Shown piece by piece: positions 34,055-46,390 of a stretch of DNA of 64,000 nt. Position 1 is the first letter of the stretch. Each line of letters opens with the position of its first letter. The notes under the pieces are model-generated. The model did no database searches. It was not told the DNA's origin and saw only the letters and a program-made list of their open reading frames with translations. The stretch spans positions 48,338,509 through 48,402,508 of the forward strand of contig NC_073307.1 of assembly GCF_027595985.1 (NCBI RefSeq), given 5' to 3'. The DNA is from Sorex araneus. Taxonomy: Eukaryota; Chordata; Mammalia; Eulipotyphla; Soricidae. A program made the position numbers and the translations under genes.

Positions 34055-35052
34055 TCTAACATGTTCTTTACTATGCTCATCCTTTTTGTAACCATGAAGC
34101 CCAAGGACTTTGAGGACATGAGTCTGCCATATTCCATTCTGCTACCATATTCCAACCTCTTGTCACTGTATCATGATTTACTTGTCTACATTTATATGAT
34201 TTATAAAATTAAAAAATCTGCTCAGGAGCTTTGAAATCCACCAGTAATAGTTAGTAGTCAAATATTTTTCACATGACCCATTTTTCTAGGTTACAGTGTC
34301 TCTGATGTGTTCAAGTTTGGAAATACAGCCCAACTCTTGCCCAAATATAAAAAGTGTGTGATTTGGTACTTTGTGTTCTCTATAACCATTGTTAATTAAT
34401 TCTTGAAATAAAAGTAATCTTTTTTTCATTTTAAAACGTCAAGCTTTTTCATCTGTGACTTGTATGGTCTTTAGTCAGAAAAACTGTGTCAGCTGCTAGT
34501 GAAACTGGACTAGAAAAATTGGAAATGTTAGTTTAAAAAATCATGGTTTGATATAAAAATACAGGATTCATTATATTTTACTGGTAAAAAAAAAGAAAGC
34601 AATGATTAAAAGAATTGGAACATAATTTTTGCATTAATATGTTACTGAAAAAATTTTAAATTTCTATTTTTAACCCAATATACAAGTAATTACCATGACA
34701 ATTAAGTTTACTTTTAATAAACATAGCAATTATTTTGCCTAAGGACAGTAAGAATAAATATAATCACACAGATACTCCCAACCTGTAATAATGGAATTTC
34801 TTATATTGAGCTTAAATAACTTCTATAAACTCAGAATCCAGGTATTTCACTCTTCTTTCACAGAAGTAGTTTCCAAAGGTAATTTATAAAGACAAGAGTA
34901 CTACATTCCCCTTATTTTAGATCTAAAACAGAATTTTTGACCAAAGTTAAACTTGTATTATTGCAGCAGACTTCACAATAGCCTGAATCTGGCTTTTTTT
35001 CTCCACCTGGAAGAATTAGAACTAATATCTTTGGGATGAATATTAGTATCTT
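34055..35052. other. No recognised gene or repeat (copy B of 1408-2409)
   Basis: Collinear with copy A and without a coding signal. The short ORF at 34031-34234 is the counterpart of 1384-1587 and starts within L1. Confidence 0.6.
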
Positions 35053-35310
35053 CGGAACTGGAGTGATAGCACAGTGGGTAGGGCATTTGCCTTGCACATG
35101 GCCGACCCGGGTTCAATTCCTGCATCCCTCTCGAAGAGCCTGGCAAGCTACCAAGAGTATCCCACCTGCATAGCAGAGCCTGGCAAGCTCCCCAAGGTGT
35201 ATTCAATATGCCAAAAACAGTAACAACAAGTCTCACAATGGAGACATTACTGGTGCCCGCTCGAGCAAATCGATGAACAACGGGAGGACAGTGCTAAAGA
35301 CAGTGCTTTA
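35053..35310 (+). mobile_element. Long-tail SINE (copy B of 2410-2668)
   Basis: Same insertion site and orientation as copy A. It keeps the B box (GGTTCAATTCC) and the CTCGAGCAAATCGATGAAC tail slightly better. Confidence 0.94.
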
Positions 35311-35810
35311 AGAAAGAAACTGTTGCACACACCTAGGAGGTCAAATATTGCTCAAAGCAAGCTCACAGTAAACCCAAATAGAACACTAAGACACATTGCA
35401 ATCAAGATGGCAAGAACCAAGGAGAGACAGATTCTTTAAAGAGCCAAGAGAGAATAAAGGTCTCATATGCAAGAAAATATGAGATTCACTTCAGATTTAT
35501 CCAATAAAACCCCACAATCATGAAGAGAGTAGAATAGTATGTTCAAAATGCTGAGTGAAAAGAATATCTAACCAAGAATCTGCTGGCCTTCAAAGTTAGC
35601 ACTCAGAGTAGCACAAACAACAGTAAGGACTTAAGTTACATACAAACCAATTCTGATAGGGATAATAAAAATCTCATATAAAAAGCAAATGTCAAATGGT
35701 AAAATTAACCAATATTGTCATAAAATGAGTGATGACAAACTACTTCAATTATCATTTATCTAATTATCTAAACAAATTGAACTCTCCCATCAAAAAACAT
35801 AGAGTGGAGA

Positions 35811-35875
35811 CGTTACTGGTATCAACTGGAGTAATGATGAGGAATGGGATAGCAGTGATAGTATATACACTATAT
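35811..35875 (+). mobile_element. Long-tail SINE tail fragment (copy B)
   Basis: Counterpart of 3164-3230, starting GTGGAGACGTTACTGGT. Confidence 0.6.
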
Positions 35876-35950
35876 TACTGTCACTGTATCAATGTATATA
35901 TATTAAATACTAAATATACACTAAATGAAGGACTTCAACATTTATACGTA

Positions 35951-36128
35951 ACTTCTTTTTTTTTCCTTTTGGGTCACACTCGGCAATACACAGGGTTACT
36001 CCTGGCTCATGCACTCAGGAATTATTCCTGGCGGTGCTCGGGGGACCATATGGAATGCTGGGAATGGAACCCGGGTTGACCGCGTGCAAGGCAAACACCC
36101 TACCTACTGTGCTATCAATCCAGCCCCC
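35951..36128 (-). mobile_element. Short-tail SINE (copy B of 3311-3488)
   Basis: Reverse element with the same T-run and flanks as in copy A. Confidence 0.93.
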
Positions 36129-36284
36129 TTTTATATAACTTCTTATAGACCTTGAGACATACATAGCAAACAACACAGTCAGACAATTGTGCTGGGAAAT
36201 TTTGACATCCCCTTGTCATCACTGAATGATCAAGTAGACTGAATAGCAATAAGGAAATAAGAACCTTATTAGAAAAATGGGTTT

Positions 36285-36455
36285 GGGGCCAGAGTGATAG
36301 TACAGTGAGTAGGGCCTTTAATTTGCATGCAGCTCACCCAAAGTTCAATTACTAGGATATCTGTGGTCCCCCAAGCACCAACAGGAGTAGTTTCTGAGTT
36401 CAGGATGAGGAGCAAACCCTAAGCATCACCAGGTGTGCCCCCCTCCTCGCCCCAG
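36285..36455 (+). mobile_element. Short-tail SINE (copy B of 3645-3815)
   Basis: Forward element with the same flanks as in copy A and shared head mutations. Confidence 0.87.
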
Positions 36456-37489
36456 AATGGGTGAATGGGTGAACTCAAATTAGACATACAGGACCCTCCA
36501 CATAGATTAACAGACATATACCAGAAGTCAAGTACACATTATTCTCCAGTTTATATAAGACATTTTAAGATAGACAACATCTAGTTGTCAAATACAAATG
36601 TCCAGAAAGTCACAGAAGTAGATTGTGTTTTTTTCAGACCACAGAGGCAAGAAAGCAGAAATCAAGTAATAGAAAAAAGATAGTTAAAAGTCTAAAATTA
36701 TTAAACTAAAAAATACACTTTTAAATAACCACTGAATCAAAGAGGGGATAGCAATGAAAATAAAGTATTTCTCAAAATTAGAGTAAAGACATAAATATCA
36801 GAGCCACCAAGATGCAGTACCAAAGGAAAAAAATTGAAGCAATACAGGTTTTTAAGAGAAAATAAGAAAAAGCTCAAAGAGACAACCTAATTTTATAGCT
36901 AGAGAAACAAAAAAATGCACAACTATATCACAAAGAAAATATAATGAAGACACTTATAAAATTAGGGTAGAAATCAATTAAACCTAAGACAAGAAAATTA
37001 TGTAAAGGACAAGTGAAGCTGTGTCTTTTTTAAAAAAGAATTACAAAATTGACAGAGACAATGAAAACTCATGATAAAAAGAGAGATTGATAAATAAATC
37101 ATAGTAGAGATGGAAGGTGAGAAATTGCAGCAGATACTTTAGAAGGATAAAAGTCATAGGAGGTTGCTATGAAAGACTTTATGCCACTAAACTGAAGATA
37201 TTAAAAAATATATGAATTCTCAGAATTATGAAACCTTCCAATACGGAATCATGAGGGAATAGAAGATCCAAACAATTGAAATTTTCAAAATAGTTGAACC
37301 TGTAATAAAAAATCTCAAGAAAAAAGTAATTGAACCTGTAATTAAAAAATCTTCAAATGAATCAATCTGTGGACCAGATGGGATCATTAGTTAGTTCTAT
37401 GAAACCTTGAAAGAAGATTTATTTACTATACTCCTTAAGCTCTTTCAAAACATGAAACTCAAATCCTTTCTCACAGCTTGTTCTATTCT

Positions 37490-37655
37490 GCTTGGAACCA
37501 CAACCAGCAGCATTCAGGACTTCCTCCTGACTCTGCTCAGGGACCATTTCTGATGTTTGGTGATCAGAGGACTATTACTGCTTGTCAGAGATCGAACCTC
37601 CATCAACTATGTATAGGGAAAGTGCCAAACATGCTGTACTATCAATCCAGCTTCT
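37490..37655 (-). mobile_element. Short-tail SINE, very degraded (copy B of 4836-5003)
   Basis: The same scattered SINE blocks as copy A. Confidence 0.6.
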
Positions 37656-38093
37656 CTAGCAGCTTTTAAGAAAAGAACAATTTCTAATACTACAAGAAGA
37701 TAGATATGTCACTAAGAATAAAATTACAGACTGATATATCTGATAGATATTGATGCGAATATTTTGAACACAATCTTAGTGAACCAAATTTCACAATATA
37801 TCAAAAGCATTAAACAACATGATCCTGTGGGAGTCATAGCAGAGATGCAATGATGGTTGACTATCGGCAAATTAATAAAAGTCATATATCGTAACAATAG
37901 AAGATAAAATCATATTATATTAATAAATGCAGAAAAATTCTTTGACAAGATTCAACATATAATCAGGATATAAAAAGTTTCAATCAGCTAGTGATAGAAT
38001 GAATATATCTCAATATAGTAATGGTGATACGCAATAAGCTCACAGCCAAATATCACACTCAATGACAAACAACAATTAAAAATTTCCTCTGAG

Positions 38094-38279
38094 GGGCTGG
38101 AGTGATAGTACAGTGGGTATGGCATTTGCCTTGCACAGGGCCGATCTGGGTTCGATTCCCAGCATCCCATATGGTCCCCCAAGCATTGCCAGGAGTGATT
38201 CCTGAGTGCAGAGCCAGGAGTCAGCCCTGAGCATCGCCAGGGGTGACCCAAAAAGCAAAAAAAAAAAAAAAAAAAAAAA
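38094..38279 (+). mobile_element. Short-tail SINE (copy B of 5436-5612)
   Basis: Forward element close to consensus, with a longer A-tail than copy A. Its tail (GCATCGCCAGGGGTGACCC) is nearer the consensus than that of copy A. Confidence 0.95.
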
Positions 38280-39330
38280 TTCCCTCTGAGATTAGGTAAA
38301 AGACAAAGATGTCCACCTTCTCCACTATTTCTATATGAATACAATAAACTTGAAGAGAAAAACGTAAAGAAAACATCATTTAAAATAGTGTCCATGACTA
38401 GAAATCAACTTAATAAAGGATGTAAATACCTTATAATTAAAAACTGACAAAATTGAAAGAAATAGAAGAGGACACTAGAAAAGAGAAAGCATTTCACCAC
38501 TCATTATTCTAATGATTGGTAAAATTAATCATCAAAATTATAATTCTGCCCAAATTTTGTACTAGATTCAGTGCAAGCACTATCAATGTTCTGATGACAT
38601 TCTAGGTCTTAGAAAAAGCATTACTAAGATTTATATGGAATCATAAAATTCTGTGAAGAGCCAAAGTAAGTCTGAAAAAAACTATGGTTGGAGGTATTGC
38701 ATCCACTGGTTTTAAATCATACTGTAAAGATACACTATTCACAACAGTGTCTTAATGGAATAAGAAAACTCAGATTCATGGAATAGTATTGACACCCTAG
38801 AGATAAACATTCAGGTGTATGGACAGTTAGTCCATGACAAAGGAGTTATGTACATGAAGTGGAGAAAATCTTTTTGACAAATGGCGATGTGAAAAATGGA
38901 TAGCCATATGTAAAAACCAGAAAAGTGAACTCTATCTGTATCTCACTTTGTAAAATGCAATGGATGCTATGTAGTTGTAAGAAAAGCTGGTATCTTGAAG
39001 TTCACTGCAACTTGAGTGGAACCGGAGGACATCATGTTAAATTAAATAAATCAGAATGAATGACAAATACCTACTAATATGTGGCATTTAGAAAAATTAA
39101 GGGAATAGACAAGATTGAATGAGGGCAAATCCTAGGTTTGACTACAGAACTGAAATTACCAAGCTTCGTGATACTTAGGAAGAGGAAGTGACAGAGGAGG
39201 TGTAATGCAGTGACAGTGGTAGTATGGTAGTTGGGCACTTTGGTTACGGTGAAATTGTATTAACTTTTGTGCAAGAGTATAGCAGTTAGTACCACCCTAG
39301 ACATGTTATCTAAACTCCCCCCAAATAATA

Positions 39331-39582
39331 ACAGCACTGTAGCACTGTCATCTGGTTGTTCATCGATAAGCTCGAGCGGACACTAGTAATGTCTCCACTA
39401 TGAGACTTGTTGTTACTGTTTTTGGCATATCCAATACGCCATGGGTAGCTTGCCATGCTCTGCCATGCAGGCAGGATACTCTTGGTGGCTTGCCGGACTC
39501 TCCGAGAGGGACAGAGGAATCAAATTTGGGTTGGCCGCGTGTAAGGCAAACGGCCTACCCGCTGTGTTATTGCTCCAGTCAT
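39331..39582 (-). mobile_element. Long-tail SINE, full length
   Basis: Complete reverse element from AGCACTGTAGCACTGTC to GCTCCAGTCA. Confidence 0.94.
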
Positions 39583-39585
39583 TTA

Positions 39586-39652
39586 TTGATTTATTATTAT
39601 TTGTCAGGCTCTATTCTGTGCGCACGGCAGAGCCTGGCAAATAATAATAAAA
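39586..39652. repeat. Inverted SINE-tail fragments forming a long palindrome
   Basis: Left arm TTATTATTATTTGTCAGGCTCT and right arm AGAGCCTGGCAAATAATAATAA-type sequence are near-perfect reverse complements around a 16-base centre. The right arm contains the SINE-tail words GCACGGCAGAGCCTGGCAA; the left arm is the same word inverted. Confidence 0.8.
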
Positions 39653-39659
39653 CAATAAA

Positions 39660-41225
39660 TTTAAAAGAGTAAATAAAACAATGAAAGTGGGAAAGTAAAA
39701 TACCCCATTTCCTTAAATCTTATAAAATTGATTCAAAATAAGAGTTTTAAAAGGAAAGTGTTATTTATGCGTGGTTAAACCAGAGGAAAATGGAAACATT
39801 AGTTTGTGATATTAACCAAAAAAAGTGACAGACATTTTTATATCTTAACTGATATTAAAATTGACGTTTTCGGTTGGAAAAAGTTATATGAAACCCTAAG
39901 AGAAAACGCACAACACTTAATTAAAGGCAAGGGATTGAATTCCCAGGAGCAGTTATAGATTTAACTCATAGATGACTTAGCAAAATAATGTGCATAGTTT
40001 TCCTTTGCAAATTTAAGGGTTTTCACTTTGTAGTTAGAATCATATCTTGCTGAGAACAGTGGAAGGTAAGTCAGTAAGTAGTAAATAGTATTCCAAAATT
40101 CTAACATTTATACAAATAAAATAAAAATATATTATGTAATAAATTCTAACCTTTATTGAAATAAAATGGATATATAATGTATAATTTATGTACATATGAC
40201 AATATGTACATACATGATATATGTGAAATGTAAAAGCAATTGAAGCTTTGATAGGACATTTTAAGAACTCCAATATAGAGATAGTTTTTCAAGATATTCA
40301 GTTATGTCTTTAGAGTCTGTAAAATATGTTTCTTATGTTTTCCCCCATGCTTTTGAAGATAAAATAATACTTTTGAAGAAGGCAAATAAATGAGACATAT
40401 TTGGAGAATGTGGCATAATTGTTAATAGAGCAACTCTGACAAGGATTGTACAATTATGGAAAGATTCACTTCATGAATGAATATATCTGTTAGCTGTGGG
40501 GAATTTTTTTTTAAATTCAGAGGTATTGTTTTACCTGCCTGGTGAGTAGGAATGGGTAGTAGACTAAGATTGCAAACTCAGGTTCATCCTATTTGATGGT
40601 CCATACTATTTGCATTTTATTTAGAACCAAAGTAGAGGCCACATAGAGTCTGTACAATCAATAAATGCATGATTTTTCTATCTATAGAATAAAGATGCAT
40701 ACAGAGATACATACGTGTTCAGATTTAAAGGAGTTATAGTATTTACAAAGATAAAAGATTGTGGAAGAGGATAAATATTCAAGAGAAACCTCTTCAGATA
40801 ATATGTACACTCATATTTAAAAGCAGAAAACACACTAAATTTGTAATGCAAAATGAAGAGCAGAAAACTTGAAATAGAACTTGAATTGACTCTCACAATA
40901 TTTCACTTACAAGATCAATAATGAGATTAACCCATTCTGTAGAAAATTTAAATCATTTATGCACCTAAATTAAAAGGACTGATACAATGTAATGACTCAT
41001 AAAAAAATCCACAAGCAGTGGATTAACTGAAAATTCAAAGTTAGCTTGATCCTTGTCAATGGATGCAGATGTGAATAAAATTTTTTGCATATGTACTGGC
41101 AGTCCTTTCCAAGATTCATCAGCAGCTTGTTTTATGAAGTCTGATTTAAAAATTTTATTGCAGGTAGTTGATATATTAAATGAATGATTTCTTTTTCATA
41201 GTGTACCATGTAATAATTCAGCTTT
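39660..41225. other. AT-rich DNA, no recognised feature
   Basis: No element or ORF recognised. The sequence near 40100-40200 contains a weak duplication of AATTCTAACNTTTAT. Confidence 0.5.
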
Positions 41226-41227
41226 GT

Positions 41228-41350
41228 ATTTACTAGGTTTGTTTTTGGGGTACACCCTGGGATGCTCAGGGCTTACTCCTGCTCTGTACTCAGGATTTAC
41301 TCCTGGCAATGCTCAGAGGACCATATGGAATGTTGGTGATCGAACGTCAG
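41228..41350 (-). mobile_element. Short-tail SINE, head-truncated
   Basis: Reverse tail blocks (GGATGCTCAGGGCTTACTCC, CAGAGGACCATATGGAATG), stopping before the head. Confidence 0.85.
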
Positions 41351-42794
41351 AACATGACTTTTCTATTGATAAAATGCAGCATATCTATTGCAGTGATGCA
41401 ATATCTAATAATATCAATGGTAGAAATATGCATTAAAACTCATTTCTTTCTAAGTTTTTGCCTTTAAAAAAATTTTTTTATCATTCCCCCCCAGCTCCAA
41501 GAAATTTTCATCAATATAGTCCTTCAGAGTCAGTGGATATAAACTGATTGATCAGTACAGATGACTCATTTCCTCAGCTCTTCTTACTCCATTCCCTCAA
41601 ATTTCCACTTCTTAAAATATATAAATCTAATTATAGATAACTATATAAAATATTTATAAGTTTAATTATGTGTAATGTAAATATATATATTCTAAGTTTT
41701 CCAGTTCTAATCACCATCTACACATCTCTGAGCAGAGCAGGCTCTTCCCTGAGTACAGAACCAGGAATCACACATGTAAGGTTGGCTCACTTGCACCCTC
41801 AAAATAAGTTAATCTCTTAGCTACAGTTTTATTATAGACATCCATTTTTAGGTATTTGGAGTGAATAAAAGCTATCTAATGCCGTGAGGAATTTTGTGAG
41901 AATTTATGATGTGGAATACTTTATAATGAATTATGCAATTTATAAAACAAAAAATAATGTGCGTGTGTTTTTAAATCCATAGCTCTAATATATATCAAAT
42001 TCTCACGCTATTATATTTATGATTAAATACATTTTTATAAAACCATATTATTGATTACTATTAGCACATTGCTTAAAGTTATAAAGGAGCTTGACAGTGT
42101 TTTGAAATAATTGAATAATCATGAAATAATCATGAAATTTTGTTTACAATTTTTTTGTCCATAGCATAGTAAAATAAACTAGAGTTTATAGAACTCTTAA
42201 ATTTGACTTGAACAAAAAGGTTCATATGCTTATATAGAATTGAGACTCAAGATCAGCATATGACCCTGCTTAGGCAAAGAACAAACAAAAAGATACTTAA
42301 ATATACACTAATTTATTATCTGATCAATGATGTACAATGACTCTCCACTCATAAAAATTATTTATTTATCTGTAATTTAAAAGATATCATGAAACCAAAT
42401 TAATCACCTTAAAGAGATGACCATGAAACCAAAGAAATCTCATTAAAGAGTCTTGCTAAGGAAATACGAAACTTGAGATAAACTAAATTGTATATGAAAA
42501 AAATAATAGACTCTTTCTTAAATAATATATATTTATTATTTGAGGTTAACTCTGTGCTACTTGGCCTGGCAGAGTCAGAAAAATGGGTGCTCTACTCTGA
42601 TAGTGATGTGGTGCTGTTCACGAAGATGGTCCAGGGACCATGAGGGTCACAATTGGGAAGTTGACGAACACCACGGAAAGTACATATTGCATCGCGCAGG
42701 CAGGCATGTGGTCAAAACTGGGACTTCATGCTCTCAGTGCATGCATTCTACCAATTTGAGTTATATCTCCAAAATAGCACTATTTATTTAAGGA
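41351..42794. other. Mostly AT-rich, no gene recognised; possible SINE remnants
   Basis: 41712-41800 and 42550-42775 contain faint SINE-like words (AGGACCATGAGGGTCAC, CTCAGTGCATGCATTC), too decayed to call. No coding signal. Confidence 0.45.
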
Positions 42795-42799
42795 TACTA

Positions 42800-42975
42800 A
42801 TATGGAATAGAGAGATTATACAGAAGGTAGGATATTTGCCTTCATGTGGCAGACATGGATTCCATCTCAGGCACAGTATATGGTTCCCTGCACTCTACCA
42901 GGAATGGTCCCTGAGCACAGAGCCAAGACTAAACCCTAAGCATAGCCAGGGTGTGGATTATAAACCAAAAACCAA
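42800..42975 (+). mobile_element. Short-tail SINE, old
   Basis: Forward order kept: AGAGAGATTATACAG, GGTAGGATATTTGCC, ATATGGTTCCCTG, CTGAGCACAGAGCCA, CATAGCCAGGGTGTGG. Confidence 0.82.
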
Positions 42976-43189
42976 AGTCAAACTAAAAAATGCCTAAAAT
43001 GGAGTAAACATTCCAGTTAATTTTCATGTCTATAAATATAAACCCATTTTCATAAAAATCCAAATGTCCAGAGTGGAAAATAATTATTGGCAAGATTAAT
43101 AACTTGTCTAAAGCAACACGGCTAAAGTAATGTGTTGCAGACCTTTGCCCATGCTCACGTGTTTTTATCTACCCTTCTTTTCTGTTTTA

Positions 43190-43367
43190 TTTTATTTTTT
43201 TTTTATTTTGGGGCCATACCTGGTGGTGCTCAGGTCTTATACATTATTGTGCTTAGGGATCACTCCTGTTGAGGCTCAGGGTACCATAATGGGATGTCTG
43301 GGATTGAACCCTGATTGACTGCATCCAAGGCTTGTCCTATGGGCACAGTATTATCTCTCCAGCCCCA
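43190..43367 (-). mobile_element. Short-tail SINE
   Basis: Reverse element with a T-run at 43192-43203 and a head end TCTCTCCAGCCCC. Confidence 0.92.
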
Positions 43368-44028
43368 TCTTCTCTACCCTTCTTAGATATAATGGCCAGT
43401 ACCTGACTGCCTCACAGACCAACAAGTCGATGCCATTCTAAACACAGACATGTCTCGTTTTAGAAACGGACTGAGACTAGAGTATATTGATGTAGTACAA
43501 CATCCAATACAATTCTTCATTTTTTCAGAATAGAGATTACTTTAACAAACACTCAATGTATACTTTTGCAGTATCTTGTTTGCCTCTCAACTGACTAACC
43601 CGTCTCATTTCTATGATTACATTCCTACCTTTATACTTTGATAGAATTTTATTGACATCATAATGTGATATTTTGTAGTTCATGAAAAGAGATACTTTTT
43701 AAAAATTCATAAAACTTTCTTGTTCTTAATGTAATTATGAAAGGCTGATATAAACTATCAGTATTAGTTGTCTTGCTGCACTAACTTGGGAAAATTCTCA
43801 AGGTTTTATTGTATTACTTATTATACCTGTTATCATTTTGCATTAAATAATGAAGTAAATGTAATTTTAAATTTAAAAATCAATTAATTTAATTTTAACT
43901 TAATTTAAAGCTGAAAGAGGTTAGAAGAATAATTTTACACATGCTTGGTGAACTGAGTTGTAGCAATGACCTAGGATGGGAGATTTCTACAACAAACCCC
44001 AGTGGTTTCTCACATTTGGTTTTCTTAT
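43368..44028. other. Upstream flank of the OR2M-type gene
   Basis: AT-rich and without recognised repeats. The receptor promoter and first exon were not identified. Confidence 0.5.
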
Positions 44029-44046
44029 TCAGTGCACTTATTCAGC

Positions 44047-44985
44047 ATGGCATGGGCGAACCAGAGCTACAACTCAGACTTTATCCTGCTGGGCCTCTTT
44101 AATAAAAGCCCCACCCACATCTTCCTCTTTTCTCTGGTTTTGACCATCTTTACAGTAGCTTTCCTTGGAAATTCCATCATGGTTCTCATCATCTATATGG
44201 ACAACCAGCTCCACACCCCCATGTACTTCCTCCTTAGCCAGCTCTCCTTGATGGACCTCACACTCATCTCCACGACTGTTCCAAAGATGGCCTTCAATTA
44301 CTTGTCTGGCAAGAGGTCTATTTCTATGGCTAGTTGTGGAATACAGATATTCCTCTATGTGTCCCTGCTTGGGGCAGAATGTTTCCTATTGGCTGCAATG
44401 GCCTATGACCGCTATGTTGCCATTTGCTACCCGTTACGTTACTCGGTTCTTATGAGCCAGAGAATCTGTGCCTTGATGACAGTTTTTTCATGGATTCTTG
44501 GCTCGCTTGATGGTGTCATTGAAGTTGCAGTCACACTGTCTTTCTCATATTGTGGTGGTAGACAAATACCCCATTTTTTCTGCGATGTCCCTGCCCTTCT
44601 CACTCTCTCATGCACTAACACGTTGCTGTTTGAAAGAATAATATTTATTTGCTGTGTAATTATGCTCATTTTCCCTGTAACAGTCATCATTGCTTCCTAT
44701 GTTCGGGTTATTCTGGCTGTTATTCTCATGGGGTCTGGCGAGGGTCGCAGGAAAGCTTTTGCCACTTGTTCCTCCCATCTCATGGTGGTTGGGATGTACT
44801 ACGGAGCTGCCATGTTCATATTCATGAGACCCACTTCAAATCGCTCCCCGACTCAGGACAAAATGGTCTCAGCATTCTATACCATCCTTACACCCATGTT
44901 GAATCCCCTCATTTATAGTCTGCGTAATAAAGAAGTAGGCAGAGCATTCATGAAAATGTTAAAGAAATTTAGGACTGGGAAGTAA
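44047..44985 (+). CDS. OR2M-like: Olfactory receptor, OR2M-type, intact single coding exon
   Basis: A 312-residue odorant receptor GPCR with the same general role as the first receptor. Visible landmarks: glycosylation site NQS at 5-7; GN at 41-42; PMYFLL at 58-63; cysteines 97 and 179 for the EC2 disulfide; MAYDRYVAIC at 118-127; the SYCG...HFFCD block at 167-180; KAFATCSSH at 236-244; NPLIYSLRN at 286-294. The ORF extends upstream to 44002, but the 15 extra residues do not look like a receptor N-terminus. The ATG at 44047 gives the standard MAW/MAR-type start, and AG sites after pyrimidines at 44031-44032 and 44044-44045 are possible exon acceptors. From memory it is closest to the human OR2M group (OR2M2, M3, M5) rather than OR2T. 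It is intact, and 13.8 kb from the OR14C-type gene in the same orientation. Confidence 0.94.
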   Translation: MAWANQSYNSDFILLGLFNKSPTHIFLFSLVLTIFTVAFLGNSIMVLIIYMDNQLHTPMYFLLSQLSLMDLTLISTTVPKMAFNYLSGKRSISMASCGIQIFLYVSLLGAECFLLAAMAYDRYVAICYPLRYSVLMSQRICALMTVFSWILGSLDGVIEVAVTLSFSYCGGRQIPHFFCDVPALLTLSCTNTLLFERIIFICCVIMLIFPVTVIIASYVRVILAVILMGSGEGRRKAFATCSSHLMVVGMYYGAAMFIFMRPTSNRSPTQDKMVSAFYTILTPMLNPLIYSLRNKEVGRAFMKMLKKFRTGK

Positions 44986-45565
44986 ATTGTTCAGTGAACT
45001 TAATATTTTGCAGTTCACCACATTCTTTCTTTCATGCTCAAATTTATATGTATTCTATAAAACCAAATGAGAATCCAATATTTATCCATATTTACAGAGC
45101 TCTATGTAATAATTTGTTTTAGAAACTGAACATCTATGGTTTTGCTTTTCAAATATTCACAGCTTTATGATAAATTCAAGTAGGCTATCAGTAATAATTT
45201 TTTGCAAACTAAAATATGCAGTTTATACATTTAAAAATAATACCAATTAATAAATGAGAATTTTCCATAGGAATATCCCCTTATTGATTTTACTTTTTAA
45301 ACTTAGTTTTCTAAGAAGGCATAGGTTTATGTGCTGTCAAAAAAGTATTATTCTATTGAAGCAATAGAATAGGCTGACCTAATAAGATTTTTTTAAAAAA
45401 TAAATTACCAAGCTGATTGTATGAGTTATAGAAAAATGTCCTTATTAAAATAAATATATATTAATTAAATGGAAAATAAGTATCAAAGTTAGATTTGGGA
45501 ATATTTATACTGTCCTTCTTCAGGAAATCAGAGTATTGTGGGCTTCCATTTATTTCCTTCTCATA
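44986..45565. other. AT-rich downstream flank of the OR2M-type gene
   Basis: No repeat or ORF recognised apart from a candidate polyadenylation hexamer. Confidence 0.5.
45249..45254 (+). terminator. Candidate polyadenylation signal AATAAA after the OR2M-type gene
   Basis: Canonical hexamer about 260 bases after the stop codon in AT-rich DNA. Chance occurrence is possible. Confidence 0.25.
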
Positions 45566-45569
45566 CAGA

Positions 45570-45817
45570 TATTGTCACTGTCACTGTCATCCCGTTGCTC
45601 ATTGATTTGCTGGAACAGGCACCAGTAACGTCTCCATTGTGAGACTTGTACTGTTTTTGGCATATCGAATACACCACGGGTAGCTTGTCAGGCTCTATCA
45701 TGCAGGCGAGATACTCTCGGTAGCTTGCCGGGCTCTCCGAGAGGGGCAGAGGAATCAAACCCAGGTCAGCTGCGTGCAAGGAAAAAGCCCTACCCGCTGT
45801 TCTATCGCTCCAGTCCA
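45570..45817 (-). mobile_element. Long-tail SINE, full length
   Basis: Reverse element from CACTGTCACTGTCATCCCG to CGCTCCAGTCC, close to consensus. Confidence 0.95.
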
Positions 45818-46377
45818 GGTCCTAGGGCTGAGCTGGTGATGTTCTTTCAGTCTTGTCTTCAATCCAGGTTTCGATAAGCACCTACACTCTGTAGAATGTT
45901 TTAAGTATACAGAAAGAAAATCCAGACTCAACCTGAAGGGAGCCACAGTGAAGATAATGCATCCAGGGCTATTACCCAAATCCACTGGGGCCCAGACCAA
46001 GAAATAGGAGTATGGCTTGGACTGGATCAGGGAAGATACTGCAGCATTCTTGGTGGTCTTCCCAATATCTCACAGTTTTTAATTTTCTTCAAATCTGGGG
46101 AAATCTCTTTGAGAGTTATATAGGTATTACATTTAATAGGCCAACATATATGGTCACTTAAGAAAAAATTATCAATATTAATTTGGTTAGCATGAAGTGC
46201 TAAAGACTATACTCATATAGGGGATTAGGACTGAATCCAATAGGCTTGATTAATTCTGCTTCATTTGGTTGTACAAAGCATTAGAATGGCTTAGGTGAGA
46301 AATGGATGCATGATTTTTTTATGTAAACACAAAAACAGTTGAAATATTTGCTAAATAGGAGAATTATTTTGTGTAAT
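45818..46377. other. No recognised feature
   Basis: Mixed-composition DNA between two SINEs. The reverse ORF at 45755-46000 starts inside the SINE and is not credible. Confidence 0.5.
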
Positions 46378-46390
46378 ACTTATTTACTCT

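Larger units (their letters stand above)
32181..39070 (+). repeat. Segmental duplication, copy B
   Basis: Direct-orientation partner of 1-6594, offset by about 32 kb. Empty target sites are visible for both inserts of copy A (33750-33759 and 38739-38751), while copy A shows the empty site (234-239) of the LTR found here. The left edge cannot be fixed because copy A is cut by the window start. The right edge lies inside a decayed L1 3' end. Confidence 0.95.
35330..39325 (+). mobile_element. Old decayed L1 (copy B of 2690-6720), extending further 3'
   Basis: Same L1 blocks as copy A. Copy B keeps about 9 bases lost in copy A next to the GPDG-type region (37365-37385) and, beyond the duplication edge, carries on into the L1 3' UTR to about 39325. 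No open frame. Confidence 0.75.
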
